Assembly (NCBI GenBank): GCA_965249215.1 | Contig: CBDFLN010000002.1 | Coordinates: 1,116,001 to 1,180,000 of the forward strand | Length of the DNA: 64,000 nt | Direction of reading: 5' to 3' | Origin: G963667675 sp965249215 | GTDB taxonomy: Bacteria; Chloroflexota; Dehalococcoidia; Lucifugimonadales; UBA3495 | Part shown: positions 9,299 to 17,820 of the stretch, one piece after another | How positions within the stretch are numbered: the first letter of the stretch is position 1 | Layout of the letters: each line of letters starts with the position of its first letter | Notes under the pieces: generated by a model | Seen by the model: the letters and a program-made list of their open reading frames with translations, nothing else | What the model was told of the DNA's origin: nothing | Database searches by the model: none | Position numbers and translations under genes: made by a program

Positions 9299-10098
9299 GT
9301 ACTCAGTCAAACTCGGATTGTCAGGTCTTACATAGGGTGAAGGGTGATGCTGCCTTGGGAAAAGCAGCAGGGTTGTGGGAGGTGTGGTATCCATGGTGCA
9401 GGGAGAAGTATGGCTACGGCTGACGGCCCAGGATAAGGGGCGGCTCCGGCAGATGATCAGGGCGGGCGGGAATCCCACCCAGGCTATCACCCGGGCCCGG
9501 ATTCTGCTGAAAACAGACGAGGGTTGGACTGCCGCCCGGGTGGCTGCCGCCATGGACGTGTAGGAGCGGACCGTGTTCCGCGCCAAGCGGCGCTACGCCG
9601 AGGAGGGACTGGGTGAGGCGCTTGGGCGCCGCAACCAAGTCAACCGCTACCGCAAGCTGGATGACCGGGGCCTAGCCCCACCTGATAGCCCAGGCCTGCA
9701 GCCCGGCTCCGGAGGGCCACGACCACGGACGCTGCGCCTGGTAGCGGGCAAGGCGGTGGAACTGGGACTGGTGGAGTCCTTGTCCCGCGAGACGGTGAGG
9801 CTGCGGCTGAAAAAACGCGCTCAAGCCGCGGCGGAACCAGCGATGGTGCATCCCAAAGGTGAGCGGTGACTTCGTGGCGACCATGGAGGACGTGCTGGAC
9901 CTCTACGCTGAGCCTTATGATTCCGAAAGGCCGGTGGTCTGCTTTGACGAGACATCCACGCAGCTTCTGGCTGACTTCAGGGAACCGCTGCCGGCGAAGC
10001 CTGGCTGCCCGAGACGTGAGGACTACGAGTGCCTGCGGGCGGGAACCCGCAACCTGTTCCTGACCTGCGAACCCAGGGCGGGATGGCGCCACGTGGCC
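9299..10098 (+). mobile_element. Decayed IS630-type element (left end intact, right end missing)
   Basis: The left end starts with GTACTCAGTCAA directly after a TA dinucleotide (9297-9298), matching the ends of the complete IS630-type element at 47728-50702, whose 13-bp inverted repeats begin GTACTCAGTCAA. Homology to that element's transposase stops at about 10098, and no right inverted repeat is found before the next gene. The copy is diverged and not mobile. Confidence 0.85.
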
Positions 10099-10101
10099 TA
10101 A
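9393..10101 (+). pseudogene. IS630-family transposase remnant
   Basis: The N-terminal helix-turn-helix part begins at ATG 9393 but is broken by an in-frame TAG at 9561-9563, where the paralog at 49528 reads on. Homology continues (RAKRRYAEEGLGEAL), and the second half (MEDVLDLYAEPYD, CFDETST with the first catalytic Asp) resumes in the -1 frame after an A-run (GAAAAAACG near 9810). That matches the slippery site of the 49528 copy. The gene then ends at TAA 10099-10101 before the second Asp and the Glu of the DDE triad, so it cannot be active. Confidence 0.9.
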
Positions 10102-10348
10102 TTTCTCTCCGCCCTTGACACTGTGACGGACACCCCCTAGGAGCTATATCGAAACTGGGCAAGGGAAAACATCGGCGATATATGGGGACCAGTGCAAAAT
10201 CCGAACCATTGCACCGAAGGGGAGCGCTTCCGAAACTCCGCACAAACCGTGATGGTGAAGACCGCCTCGAACTGCGGGCAGCTTTTGGAGCAAAACCCCG
10301 GTGACGCCAAGAGGACAACGTTTTGTATAATGACGGCCAGCATCCGAT

Positions 10349-11128
10349 ATGGAGATCATGCTTCAAATCGCCAAAGTCTCATTGGTGCTTGTGGTCCTGA
10401 CGGCTTGTAGCCTCTCGGATTCAACGTCACCCGGCCCATCCCCCAGCGGTGGGGATTGGAGTTATCGGGGCGCCGGTGCACCAAACCACTGGGGTTCGCT
10501 GTCTCAGGAGTTCTCCCTATGCACCACGGGCGACCGGCAATCCCCTATCGACCTGTCCGGATATATCGAAGCCCATTCCGCTCCCGTGCTTTTCTTCAAC
10601 TACAGCCAGAACGCTCTCGAAATAAAGCACAATGGGAAAATCGCCCATGTGGAGTATGGGGAAGGCAACACCCTAACTGTGGGCGACGAAACTTATCATC
10701 TGGTGGCAGCACATATTCACGCCCACGCCGAACACCGGATAGACCAACAATTGTTCGCCGCAGAGATGCACTTGGTTCACCGTCGGCAGGACGGTTCGCT
10801 CGGAGTGGTCGGCCAAGTCTTCCAGATGGGGGACCCTGACCCGGTTGTGCAGGACCTTTTGGATTCGTACCCTGAATCCGGCCAAACCAGATACGGAGGC
10901 TTCACTCTTAACGCTCGTGACTTTCTCCCCACGAACCTTGGTTACTACCATTACGAAGGCTCCTTGACGACGCCGCCTTGTTCGGAAGGAGTTGACTGGT
11001 ACGTGCTGCGGGAGATTAAGACCATCTCGCAGGAGCAAGTGAACGCCATTGCCGACCTGCATAACGGGTTCAACCATCGGCCCATTCAGGCACGAAACGG
11101 GCGGAAAATTGTCCTTGCAGGGCCTTAG
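10349..11128 (+). CDS. Alpha-class carbonic anhydrase, lipoprotein
   Basis: 259 residues. An N-terminal hydrophobic segment ends in the lipobox LTAC (Cys20), so the enzyme should be exported and lipid-anchored. The alpha-CA domain follows: HWGSLSQEFSLC, RQSPIDL, and the zinc ligands His122 and His124 (AHIHAHAEH) and His141 (EMHLVH). A TTPPCSEGVDW motif and NHRPIQ close the fold. Two cysteines (Cys58 and the one in TPPCSEG) are placed for the usual disulfide. It interconverts CO2 and bicarbonate outside the cell membrane. A second ATG at 10358 is an equally good start. A TATAAT at 10326-10331 may be its -10 box, but no clear -35 is seen. Confidence 0.93.
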   Translation: MEIMLQIAKVSLVLVVLTACSLSDSTSPGPSPSGGDWSYRGAGAPNHWGSLSQEFSLCTTGDRQSPIDLSGYIEAHSAPVLFFNYSQNALEIKHNGKIAHVEYGEGNTLTVGDETYHLVAAHIHAHAEHRIDQQLFAAEMHLVHRRQDGSLGVVGQVFQMGDPDPVVQDLLDSYPESGQTRYGGFTLNARDFLPTNLGYYHYEGSLTTPPCSEGVDWYVLREIKTISQEQVNAIADLHNGFNHRPIQARNGRKIVLAGP

Positions 11129-11319
11129 CCTGTAATGAACTAGCTCAGGTCTGTCATCAACGCCCTCCGCCGCAAAATGGCCCTGGAACTCTCCGTGGTT
11201 TCCCTCCGGCCCGTAGCAAAAGACTTTTGCCTCCAATGGTCCGTCGCCCACTCCGACCGCCGGCCTGCCCCTGAAGAAAATTGACGCCCAGGTGGACTGG
11301 GCCTTGAAGGAGCAAGAAA

Positions 11320-12315
11320 ATGGCCCGCCTCGATATCAGGCTAGAACTAGGCCCTCAGATGAGTTCCCAGGAGCACCGGGAGTTGGCGTCGTTAGCCGAA
11401 GACCTGGGCTATGAGACCCTGTGGATGCCGGAAGGGGCGGGCCGGGACGCCCTGACCCAACTGGCGTCGGTCGCCATGACAACCCAGCGGCTCAAGCTGG
11501 CTACGGGGATATTGCCCGTGTTCGCCCGCACCCCGATGTTGACGGCCATGTCGGCCACGGGACTGGCCGCGGTTTCCCAGGGCCGGTTCATCCTGGGCTT
11601 GGGAGTTGGCCACCGCCCGGTGACCGAGCACGGCCACGGCGTGGCCTTTCGGCGTCCGCTGGCCCGGCTGCGAGAGACGGTGACCATCGTGCGGCAGCTA
11701 TTGCGGGGAGAAAGAGTCACGTACCAGGGCCGGGTGTTCAGCCTGCGGGATGCCGGGCTTGGAAGGAGCGCGCCGGAGCAGCCGCCGCCCGTGTTCATCG
11801 CTGCGCTGGGTCCCGCAATGCTGGAACTGGCCGGCGAGATAGCCGACGGGGTACTGCTCAACTGGACGGCGGCGGAACGCCTGGCTGACTCGGTGGCAAG
11901 GGTGCGCCAGGGAGCAGCCAAGACGGGACGGGACCCGTCGGAAATCGCCATTGCCGGTTACGTCCGGGTAGCTGTGGGCGACGACGTTGCCCCGGCGCGG
12001 GCATCGCTGCAACGCCAGATCGCCGTCTACGCGGGAATGTCCTATTACCGCAATTTCTTCGACAAAGCCGGGTTTGCGGACCAGATGGCCGAGGCGCAAG
12101 AGGCGCTGGACCGCGGGGACAGGGAAGCAGCATACAACGCGATCACGCCGGAGATGCAGGACCAGATAGCCGTGGTGGGCACGGCGGAGCAATGCCGGAC
12201 TGAGTTGGAACGCCGCAGGTCGCTGGGCCTGGAAATACCTGTGGTAGCGCCCTTCCCCATAGGCCCAGGCTTCGGGTCGTACCGGGAAACTCTGCAGGCT
12301 ATGGCGGGCCTTTGA
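11320..12315 (+). CDS. LLM-class flavin-dependent oxidoreductase (luciferase-like)
   Basis: 331 residues of the bacterial-luciferase/F420 TIM-barrel family. Visible family features are LAEDLGYETLWMPE near residue 28, LATGILPVFARTPM (strand 3 region), SQGRFILGLGVGHRP (the GRF-LGLG loop) and a C-terminal GTAEQCRTELERRRSLG helix. Members use FMN or F420 as reductant for monooxygenation or hydride transfer; which cofactor applies here cannot be decided. It is one of five members of this superfamily in the window. A purine-rich GAAGGAGCAAGAAA precedes ATG 11320. A hairpin follows the stop and may terminate transcription. Confidence 0.92.
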   Translation: MARLDIRLELGPQMSSQEHRELASLAEDLGYETLWMPEGAGRDALTQLASVAMTTQRLKLATGILPVFARTPMLTAMSATGLAAVSQGRFILGLGVGHRPVTEHGHGVAFRRPLARLRETVTIVRQLLRGERVTYQGRVFSLRDAGLGRSAPEQPPPVFIAALGPAMLELAGEIADGVLLNWTAAERLADSVARVRQGAAKTGRDPSEIAIAGYVRVAVGDDVAPARASLQRQIAVYAGMSYYRNFFDKAGFADQMAEAQEALDRGDREAAYNAITPEMQDQIAVVGTAEQCRTELERRRSLGLEIPVVAPFPIGPGFGSYRETLQAMAGL

Positions 12316-12341
12316 ACAATCGCTGAATCCCCTTCACCCTA

Positions 12342-12367
12342 GCCCTCTCCCTCTTTGGGGAGAGGGG
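12342..12367 (+). terminator. Hairpin downstream of LLM oxidoreductase gene
   Basis: CCCTCTCCC, a TCTTT-containing loop and GGGAGAGGG form a stable stem 26 bases after the stop codon, within a larger AATCCCC...GGGGATT arrangement. There is no long T-run after it, so function as an intrinsic terminator is uncertain. The same sequence type recurs elsewhere as a dispersed repeat. Confidence 0.4.
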
Positions 12368-12473
12368 GATTAAATGGTATAGACAGGGCAGACTGGCAAC
12401 AGACTATCCATGAACATAGGTAACACTTTTCTTAAGGATGAATGGAAATGGCGGCTGGGAGGAAAGGGTCGCC

Positions 12474-12758
12474 TTAACGGATGTGCTCTTTCCGGACATG
12501 ATCGCGAAGGGCTACATTGATGTCCGTTTGGTACCCGCGACCGCCGACAGCCTGGGCTTTGAACCAAGCTATGATGTCTGCGTCCAGCCTCAGCGTAATC
12601 TGCTGTTTTACCGGCCGGTAGAAGACTCCGCGCCTGGCGTCGGACCAGTCGAGAATCTCCGGTGCATCGGTTGTGTCGATCTGGTCGTCAGGCAAACCCT
12701 CCAGCGCCTTTACCTGCTTCTGAACGTCTGACGGCAGTTTAGTAATATCCTTCTTCAT
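12474..12758 (-). CDS. brnA: BrnA-type antitoxin (DUF4415)
   Basis: 94 residues. The C-terminal half contains the BrnA DNA-binding signature: ITLRLDADIIAWFKAQA followed by GYQTDINVALRDHV, a ribbon-helix-helix. The N-terminal half (LDWSDARRGVFYRPVK) would bind the toxin. BrnA neutralises the BrnT ribonuclease and represses the operon. It is downstream of brnT and overlaps it by 20 bases, the standard toxin-first order for this system, so translation is probably coupled. Confidence 0.92.
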   Translation of the reverse strand: MKKDITKLPSDVQKQVKALEGLPDDQIDTTDAPEILDWSDARRGVFYRPVKQQITLRLDADIIAWFKAQAVGGRGYQTDINVALRDHVRKEHIR

Positions 12759-13029
12759 AAGCTTCCCTCTCGCGTCTCGTCGCCTTGCGCGCGGAGATTA
12801 TGCGCCCGGTATCCTCCGAGGTTTCAGGGTCAAAATCCGGCCAGGTATGGACTACCATCACGACTTGCGTGCCCACCATCCCGATGGTCCGCCACCGTTG
12901 CTCGTATGGATGTTGGTCTTCCACGGTTGCAGACATGGGATCGTCAAACACGAATGCCGCAGCCGCAAAACTAAGGCCGTGAGATTGAAGGTTCGCCCTA
13001 TTCTTGGCCTGATCCCAAGTCCAACGCAA
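12739..13029 (-). CDS. brnT: BrnT-type ribonuclease toxin (DUF497)
   Basis: 96 residues of the BrnT family, RelE-fold ribonucleases. Typical features are the WDQAKNRANLQSHGLSF opening, FDDP, RWRTIGMV and the C-terminal RIISARKATRREREAYE helix. The start codon appears to be TTG at 13029, with AAAGG about nine bases before it on the minus strand. The promoter at 13058-13087 drives the pair. It is probably addictive or stress-responsive; the sequence looks intact. Confidence 0.92.
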   Translation of the reverse strand: MRWTWDQAKNRANLQSHGLSFAAAAFVFDDPMSATVEDQHPYEQRWRTIGMVGTQVVMVVHTWPDFDPETSEDTGRIISARKATRREREAYEEGYY

Positions 13030-13057
13030 CCGCTATCGCCTTTCATGCCACTACGGA

Positions 13058-13087
13058 ATTGTAGTTACAAGAGAGTATCGGTGTCAA
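13058..13087 (-). promoter_or_regulatory. brnTA promoter with overlapping palindromic operator
   Basis: On the minus strand a perfect -35 TTGACA (13082-13087) is separated by 18 bases from a -10 TACAAT (13058-13063). The -10 overlaps a palindrome TTGTA-GT-TACAA (13059-13070), well placed as the BrnA or BrnTA operator for autorepression. The spacing and dyad are seen directly; the operator role is inferred from how BrnA works elsewhere. Confidence 0.7.
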
Positions 13088-13213
13088 TATCAGTCTGGCC
13101 GCTCACCGGCTTCTGAAAGGCTTGAACGAAGGGAGCGCCATAGGGTGGGACGTGACTCGGATCTAAGGCCTGGGCTATGACCCACACCAGGGTCACTGGG
13201 CGGTGGGCCCGGC

Positions 13214-14167
13214 TCAGTAGCCCTTGTGCTTGTCGATGAGGCTGAGCAGGGGTCGGCCGCCTGTGAACCGGGCCAGGTTCTCGCAGAAATGGTCTATGCT
13301 GCGGTCCAAGCGCAGCGGCGACCCGCCCGAGGCGTGGGGGGTGATAATCACGTGGGGATGTTCCCAAAGGGGGCTGTCGGCGGGCAGCGGCTCTTCCGGC
13401 GTAACGTCCAGCCCGGCGCCGCGCAGGCGTCCCTCGTCCAGGGCTTCCAGCATGGCGTCCGTGTCGATGATGGGGCCCCGGGTCACGTTGACCAGGATGG
13501 CGTGGCTGCGCATGTGCCTAAAGGCTTTCTCGTCGAACAGGTTACGGGTCTCCCGGGTGAGGGGGCAGCAGACGGCCACGGCGTCGGACTGCTTCAAGAG
13601 ATCGTAGAACCGGTCGGGCTTCCAGATTTCCCGGACGTACTCCGGCTTGGGGACGTCCTCGGGCTCGACGGCGATGACTTCCATGCCGAATCCCGGCGCG
13701 CGCCGGGCCACCTCGATGCCGGTGCCGCCCAAACCGACGACGCCGAGGGTCTTTCCGCCCAGCTCCCAGGTCTCCCTCCGGATGGGCATGCGGCTGTCCC
13801 AGGTGCGCTCCCGCACCGCCCGGCCGATGCCCCGCAGCAGTCCCAGGAAGAGGGCCCAGGAGTGGTCGGCCAGGTGGGTGCCCACCGTGCCCTTGGCGCT
13901 GGTGAGGATGATCGGGCTTTCCACGAACTCGTCGAACATCAGGGTGTCGATGCCGGCGCTCTCGGTCTGGACCCACTTGAGATTCCTAGCAACCTCGAAG
14001 ATGCCCCGGTTGAAAATGCCGAAGATGACGTCGGCGTCGACGGCTTGGGCAAGATGCTCCTCACGAGTCCGGGCCACGACGATGTCGTTCTCTTCGGAAA
14101 CGGCCTGTACTCGCCGGACCTGCTCGTCCTTAAGCTGGTCCAGAATGGCGGTCATCAGAATCTTCAT
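13214..14167 (-). CDS. D-2-hydroxyacid dehydrogenase family protein
   Basis: 317 residues. The NAD-binding motif is GLGGTG within VVGLGGTGIEVARRA, in the middle of the protein as expected for this family. The catalytic Arg is in LVNVTRGPIID, the Glu in DVTPEEPLP and the His in VIITPHASGG. These enzymes interconvert 2-hydroxy and 2-oxo acids with NAD(P)H. The N-terminal region (DQLKDEQVRRVQAVSE) is typical of the phosphoglycerate/glyoxylate-type branch, but the substrate cannot be named. The start ATG at 14167 is followed by a good KILMTAIL strand. It is divergent from the LLM oxidoreductase at 14391. Confidence 0.92.
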   Translation of the reverse strand: MKILMTAILDQLKDEQVRRVQAVSEENDIVVARTREEHLAQAVDADVIFGIFNRGIFEVARNLKWVQTESAGIDTLMFDEFVESPIILTSAKGTVGTHLADHSWALFLGLLRGIGRAVRERTWDSRMPIRRETWELGGKTLGVVGLGGTGIEVARRAPGFGMEVIAVEPEDVPKPEYVREIWKPDRFYDLLKQSDAVAVCCPLTRETRNLFDEKAFRHMRSHAILVNVTRGPIIDTDAMLEALDEGRLRGAGLDVTPEEPLPADSPLWEHPHVIITPHASGGSPLRLDRSIDHFCENLARFTGGRPLLSLIDKHKGY

Positions 14168-14390
14168 GGGACTAACCTCGCTCCGGATTTGAAGGGCCGC
14201 TCCCCCGCTACTCCCCGGCTGGATTAAACGTCACCGGCCGGCGGCCACGGAGAATCATACGGCGGCATGCGGGGCCTTGTCCACCGCCCCCGGCACAGCC
14301 TACAACGTCAGGCAAATAACATCACGTTTGGCTGTATAATAGGCGAGGCCCAGCAAGCCGGTGCATCCCTGCCGGCAGGAGGAAAGAGCA

Positions 14391-15230
14391 ATGGACATCG
14401 GCGTCATCGCAGGCAGTTGGCACGGGATGTTCACCCAGACCCTGGACGCGGCAGTCCTGGCCCAGAAGGCGGAGTCCCTGGGTTTCGAGTCGTTCTGGAT
14501 GCCGGAACACACCATTGTGCCCGCCTCCTACGCCTCGACGTACCACGGCCGCACCATCATCGCCGACTGGGGAGACCCTCTCATCGGCCTGGCCAAGGCA
14601 TCAGCGGTAACGGAAAAGATCAAGCTGGGCACCGCCATCAGCATAGTGCCGGAGCACAATCCCCTGGTGCAGGCAAAGCAGATTGCCACTCTCGACCGGG
14701 TGTGCGACGGGCGGTTCATTTTCGGCATCGGCGCCGGATGGCTCAAAGAAGAGGTCGAGATCATGGGCGGCAACTGGGAGCGCAAGTGGGCGCAGACCCG
14801 GGAAGCCATCCTGGCGATGAAAGAGTTGTGGACCAAGGACGAAGCGGAGTTCCACGGCAAGTACTACGACTTCCCCCCGGTCATGTGCGACCCCAAGCCG
14901 GTGCAGCAGCCTCACCCGCCGGTGTTCGTGGGCGGCAACGGGCCGATGGCATTAAAGCGCACGGCAGCCTGGGCCGAAGGATGGTTCCCCGTGGGGCTGA
15001 CTCCCGAGGAAATCAAGGCGGGCCGCAAGACCTTGGACGAACTGGCGGAGGCCGTCGGCCGGGACCCCAAGGCAATTGAGGTAATGGTCGGCAGCGTCGA
15101 GCCTGACCGGGACCTGGTTAAGAAGCTGGAGCAGGCGGGGGCGGACAGGGTGAACGTATCCCTGGCGCGAGGCCCCGACGTAGACCTGCTGGACGCACTG
15201 GAGCGCATAGCAGAAACGGTCTTGAGGTAA
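14391..15230 (+). CDS. LLM-class F420/FMN-dependent oxidoreductase
   Basis: 279 residues from ATG 14391, which follows a strong GGAGGAAAG ribosome-binding site; the longer open frame upstream is not needed. Family motifs: LAQKAESLGFESFWMPEHTIVP, KLGTAISIVPEHNP, GRFIFGIGAGWLKEE (characteristic of the F420-type TIGR03619 group), QPHPPVFVGGNG. It is closely similar to the gene at 16521-17366, including the stretch AMKELWTKDEAEFHGK, so the two are recent paralogs separated by a more distant family member. F420 use is suggested by subgroup resemblance only. Confidence 0.92.
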   Translation: MDIGVIAGSWHGMFTQTLDAAVLAQKAESLGFESFWMPEHTIVPASYASTYHGRTIIADWGDPLIGLAKASAVTEKIKLGTAISIVPEHNPLVQAKQIATLDRVCDGRFIFGIGAGWLKEEVEIMGGNWERKWAQTREAILAMKELWTKDEAEFHGKYYDFPPVMCDPKPVQQPHPPVFVGGNGPMALKRTAAWAEGWFPVGLTPEEIKAGRKTLDELAEAVGRDPKAIEVMVGSVEPDRDLVKKLEQAGADRVNVSLARGPDVDLLDALERIAETVLR

Positions 15231-15327
15231 GAGCCGACATTCAAACTCAGGGGCCGTAGTCGCCTGCGGAGTGTCCCGCAAGGGGGCCGGCCCCCAGTCA
15301 CATGCCCAAACGCAGGAGGAAAGATAG

Positions 15328-16407
15328 ATGCAAATCGGCCTGTTTATGATGCCGCTGCACCCGCCCCGGAGGTCGTATGCCGACTCCTACGACCGGGACA
15401 TAGAGCTAATCGTCCAGGCCGACCGCCTGGGGTGCCACGAAGCGTGGATCGGGGAGCACATCACCGAGATGTGGGAGAACGCCCCGGTCCCCGAGCTGCT
15501 CATCGCCCAGGCGCTGGCGCTGACCGAGCGGATCATCCTGGCCACCGGGGTGACAATGCTGCCGTTGCATCATCCGGTGGATACGGCGCACCGGATTGCC
15601 ATGCTGGACCACATGGCCCGGGGCCGCTTCTACTGGGGCATCGGCGTCCGGTCGCTCCGCACCGACCTGGAACTCTACGGCATCGACTGGAGCGACATGA
15701 ACGCCGTCCGGGAGCAGGGCAAGGAGGCCCTGGACCTGATTCTTGGGCTGTGGGGAGCGGAGGACGGCCACTTCAGCTTCGAGGGAAAGTATTACCAGGT
15801 GAAGGCCCCGGAGTTCCCCCCTGAGCTGGAACGCAGGCTGCACATGAAGCCCTATCAGCTACCCCACCCGCCCATCGGCGTGGCCGCTTCCACACCGGGC
15901 TCCGACAGCATCCGCCTGGCCGGAGAGCGGGGCTGGATACCCATGACCAACCTGTCGGCCCGCCACGTCATAGACCTCTGGAAGACCGTGGAAGAAGGGG
16001 CCGCCAGCGCCGGCCGCACCGCCGACCGGGGCGAACTCCGCATCGGGCGGCAGGTCTACGTCGGCGAGACCCCGGAGTCGGCCCGGGAAGAGGCGCGGAT
16101 TGTGCTGGGCCAGCCCTTTACCGAGCACCTGTTGAGAAACATCAAGGATGCGGGGGCGCTGCCCTTCTATAAGCTGGAGCCGGACATGCCGGACGAGGCG
16201 ATAGACGTGGACTACATGATGGACAACGCCTGGATTGTCGGCGATCCCCAGGAATGCGCCGACCAAATCCGGGCCCTCTACGAGGAAGTCGGCGGCTTTG
16301 GACACCTGCTGGCCATCACCCAGGACCCCGACGACCATTCCCTGATGCAGCAGTCCCTCCGGCTGATGATGGAGGAGGTTGCCCCCAAGGTCGAAGACCT
16401 GAAGTAG
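15328..16407 (+). CDS. LLM-class flavin-dependent monooxygenase (alkanal monooxygenase-like)
   Basis: 359 residues, longer than its two neighbours and belonging to the limonene-monooxygenase/alkanal-monooxygenase type. It starts MQIGLFMMPLHPP after a GGAGGAAAG ribosome-binding site. Motifs include CHEAWIGEHITE, ILATGVTMLPLHHPVDTAHR and GRFYWGIGVRSLRTDLELYGID. A C-terminal region includes DNAWIVGDPQECADQIRAL. It probably oxygenates an organic substrate with FMNH2 and O2 supplied by a partner reductase; substrate unknown. It lies 97 bases after one LLM paralog and 113 bases before another on the same strand, so the three may form an operon. Confidence 0.92.
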   Translation: MQIGLFMMPLHPPRRSYADSYDRDIELIVQADRLGCHEAWIGEHITEMWENAPVPELLIAQALALTERIILATGVTMLPLHHPVDTAHRIAMLDHMARGRFYWGIGVRSLRTDLELYGIDWSDMNAVREQGKEALDLILGLWGAEDGHFSFEGKYYQVKAPEFPPELERRLHMKPYQLPHPPIGVAASTPGSDSIRLAGERGWIPMTNLSARHVIDLWKTVEEGAASAGRTADRGELRIGRQVYVGETPESAREEARIVLGQPFTEHLLRNIKDAGALPFYKLEPDMPDEAIDVDYMMDNAWIVGDPQECADQIRALYEEVGGFGHLLAITQDPDDHSLMQQSLRLMMEEVAPKVEDLK

Positions 16408-16445
16408 GGGCCCACAAGAGGGGCGCTTCTACTCTTTGAAGAGCC

Positions 16446-16474
16446 GTTCATGGTTCGACAAGCTCACCACGAAC
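16446..16474. repeat. Short palindromic repeat (GTTCATGG...CCACGAAC)
   Basis: Arms GTTCATGG and CCACGAAC enclose TTCGACAAGCTCA. The core TTCGACAAGCTC is the complement of GAGCTTGTCGAA seen in the 23-base insertion at 50475-50497. This is a member of a small dispersed repeat family. It is followed by two further AACCACGAAC units, all in the leader of the next LLM gene. Confidence 0.75.
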
Positions 16475-16520
16475 GGGGGGGAACCACGAACGGGGGAACC
16501 ACGAACATGGGGGAGAATTC

Positions 16521-17366
16521 ATGGACATAGGCACATCTCTCTCCATATCCAGCACATCGGCCGACATAGCTGTCCTGGCCCGGAAAGCGGAGGACCTAGG
16601 GTTCGAGTCCTGCTGGGTGCCGGAGCACACCATCGTGCCGGTTCAGACGGACTCCAAGTATCCCGGGACGCCGGACGGTTCCATCCCGCCGTCGATGGAC
16701 GACATGGCAGATCCCTTGATAGCACTGGCCAAGGCATCGGCAGTGACGAGCGCCATCAAGCTGGGCACTTCGGTCAGCCTGGTTCCCGAGCACAGTCCCC
16801 TGCTCATGGCGAAGCAGATTGCAACCCTCGACCGCCTGTCCAACGGCCGGTTCATCTACGGCATTGGGGCCGGGTGGCTCAAGGAAGAGACCGAAATCAT
16901 GGGAGGCGACTTCGAGCATCGCTGGGGACAGAGCAGGGAGGCCGTCATGGCGATGAAAGAGTTGTGGACCAAGGACGAAGCCGAATTTCACGGCAGGTTC
17001 TACGACTTCCCCCCGGTCAAATGCAGTCCCAAGCCGCTCCAGAAACCCCACCCACCCGTATACCTGGGAGGTTCCGCCGCCAGGGTCTTCCAGCGCGTCG
17101 TCGCTTACGGCGACGGGTGGATGCCGGTGAGGGTCAACCCTGAGCAGGTGCGGGCGGGCCGCGCCATGCTGGACGAGCTTGCGGCGGCGGCGGGACGGGA
17201 CCCCAAGTCCATCCGTCTCATGGTCTACAATGTGCCTGCGGACCGGGACTTGATCCAGCGCATGGAGGAGGCCGGAGCCGACCGGGTGGTGGTGCCTGCG
17301 CCGAGGGGTCCTGAGAGTGAGGTTCTGCCGGGGCTGGAGCGGCTGGCCGAGCAGGTGCTGGGTTGA
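16521..17366 (+). CDS. LLM-class F420/FMN-dependent oxidoreductase, paralog
   Basis: 281 residues. It aligns end to end with the gene at 14391-15230: LARKAEDLGFESCWVPEHTIVP, LGTSVSLVPEHSPLLMAKQIATLDR, GRFIYGIGAGWLKEETEIMGGD, AMKELWTKDEAEFHGRFYDFPPVKC. The C-terminal 60 residues have diverged more. ATG 16521 follows a purine-rich GGGGGAGAATTC leader. It is in the same run of LLM genes and probably in the same transcript, unless the palindromic repeats in the leader stop it. Confidence 0.92.
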   Translation: MDIGTSLSISSTSADIAVLARKAEDLGFESCWVPEHTIVPVQTDSKYPGTPDGSIPPSMDDMADPLIALAKASAVTSAIKLGTSVSLVPEHSPLLMAKQIATLDRLSNGRFIYGIGAGWLKEETEIMGGDFEHRWGQSREAVMAMKELWTKDEAEFHGRFYDFPPVKCSPKPLQKPHPPVYLGGSAARVFQRVVAYGDGWMPVRVNPEQVRAGRAMLDELAAAAGRDPKSIRLMVYNVPADRDLIQRMEEAGADRVVVPAPRGPESEVLPGLERLAEQVLG

Positions 17367-17484
17367 GCGCGGCAACGACTTTGCCGGGGTGACCCACCTG
17401 TATCTCCCCCTTGGTTTAGCTCCAAGAGGCGGAGTCACGCCTAGCTCGCACTTAGTTGTGACGACACAGACAACGAAGGATCAC

Positions 17485-17697
17485 ATGCAACTATTAGCGG
17501 ACCTGGAAATATTGTGGTACTTGCTTGCTTTGGGCGTCATCTCCGGTGCCTTTTGTTACGGCCTGGCGCGCCGGATGAACCGGAGCAGATGGTTGTGGGC
17601 TGTAGGCGGGTTCACCGTTGGCCCGCTAGCAGTGGCTATAGCTTTGGCTATGGCGAGTAACCCCCTGGAGAAGAAGCAGTACTCAGATGAAGTTTAA
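17485..17697 (+). CDS. Small two-helix membrane protein
   Basis: 70 residues from ATG 17485. There are two hydrophobic segments (about 9-26 and 37-54) separated by a short basic loop (ARRMNRSRW), then a charged tail EKKQYSDEV. A longer open frame to 17317 overlaps the preceding gene and is not likely. No family is recognised. A weak ACGAAGGA precedes the start. It lies between degradative genes without an obvious link. Confidence 0.5.
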   Translation: MQLLADLEILWYLLALGVISGAFCYGLARRMNRSRWLWAVGGFTVGPLAVAIALAMASNPLEKKQYSDEV

Positions 17698-17820
17698 TGG
17701 CCTTTTGGAGCAGACCAGCGACTCTAGCAGCACAAGGCCTTTTGGCAGCACAGGCCCTACCCAGAAGCCAGCGGGACCGATTCAGCACATTCGGAAAAGC
17801 CAAGCTTGAAGGGATGAAAA

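Noticed and set aside
14335..14340. TATAAT upstream of the LLM gene at 14391 as a promoter
   Set aside because: No acceptable -35 hexamer at 16-18 bases; kept out of the feature list.
16596..16612. GGTTCGAGTCC-type string resembling a tRNA T-loop
   Set aside because: It lies in codons of an LLM oxidoreductase (GFESCW) and no cloverleaf can be drawn around it.
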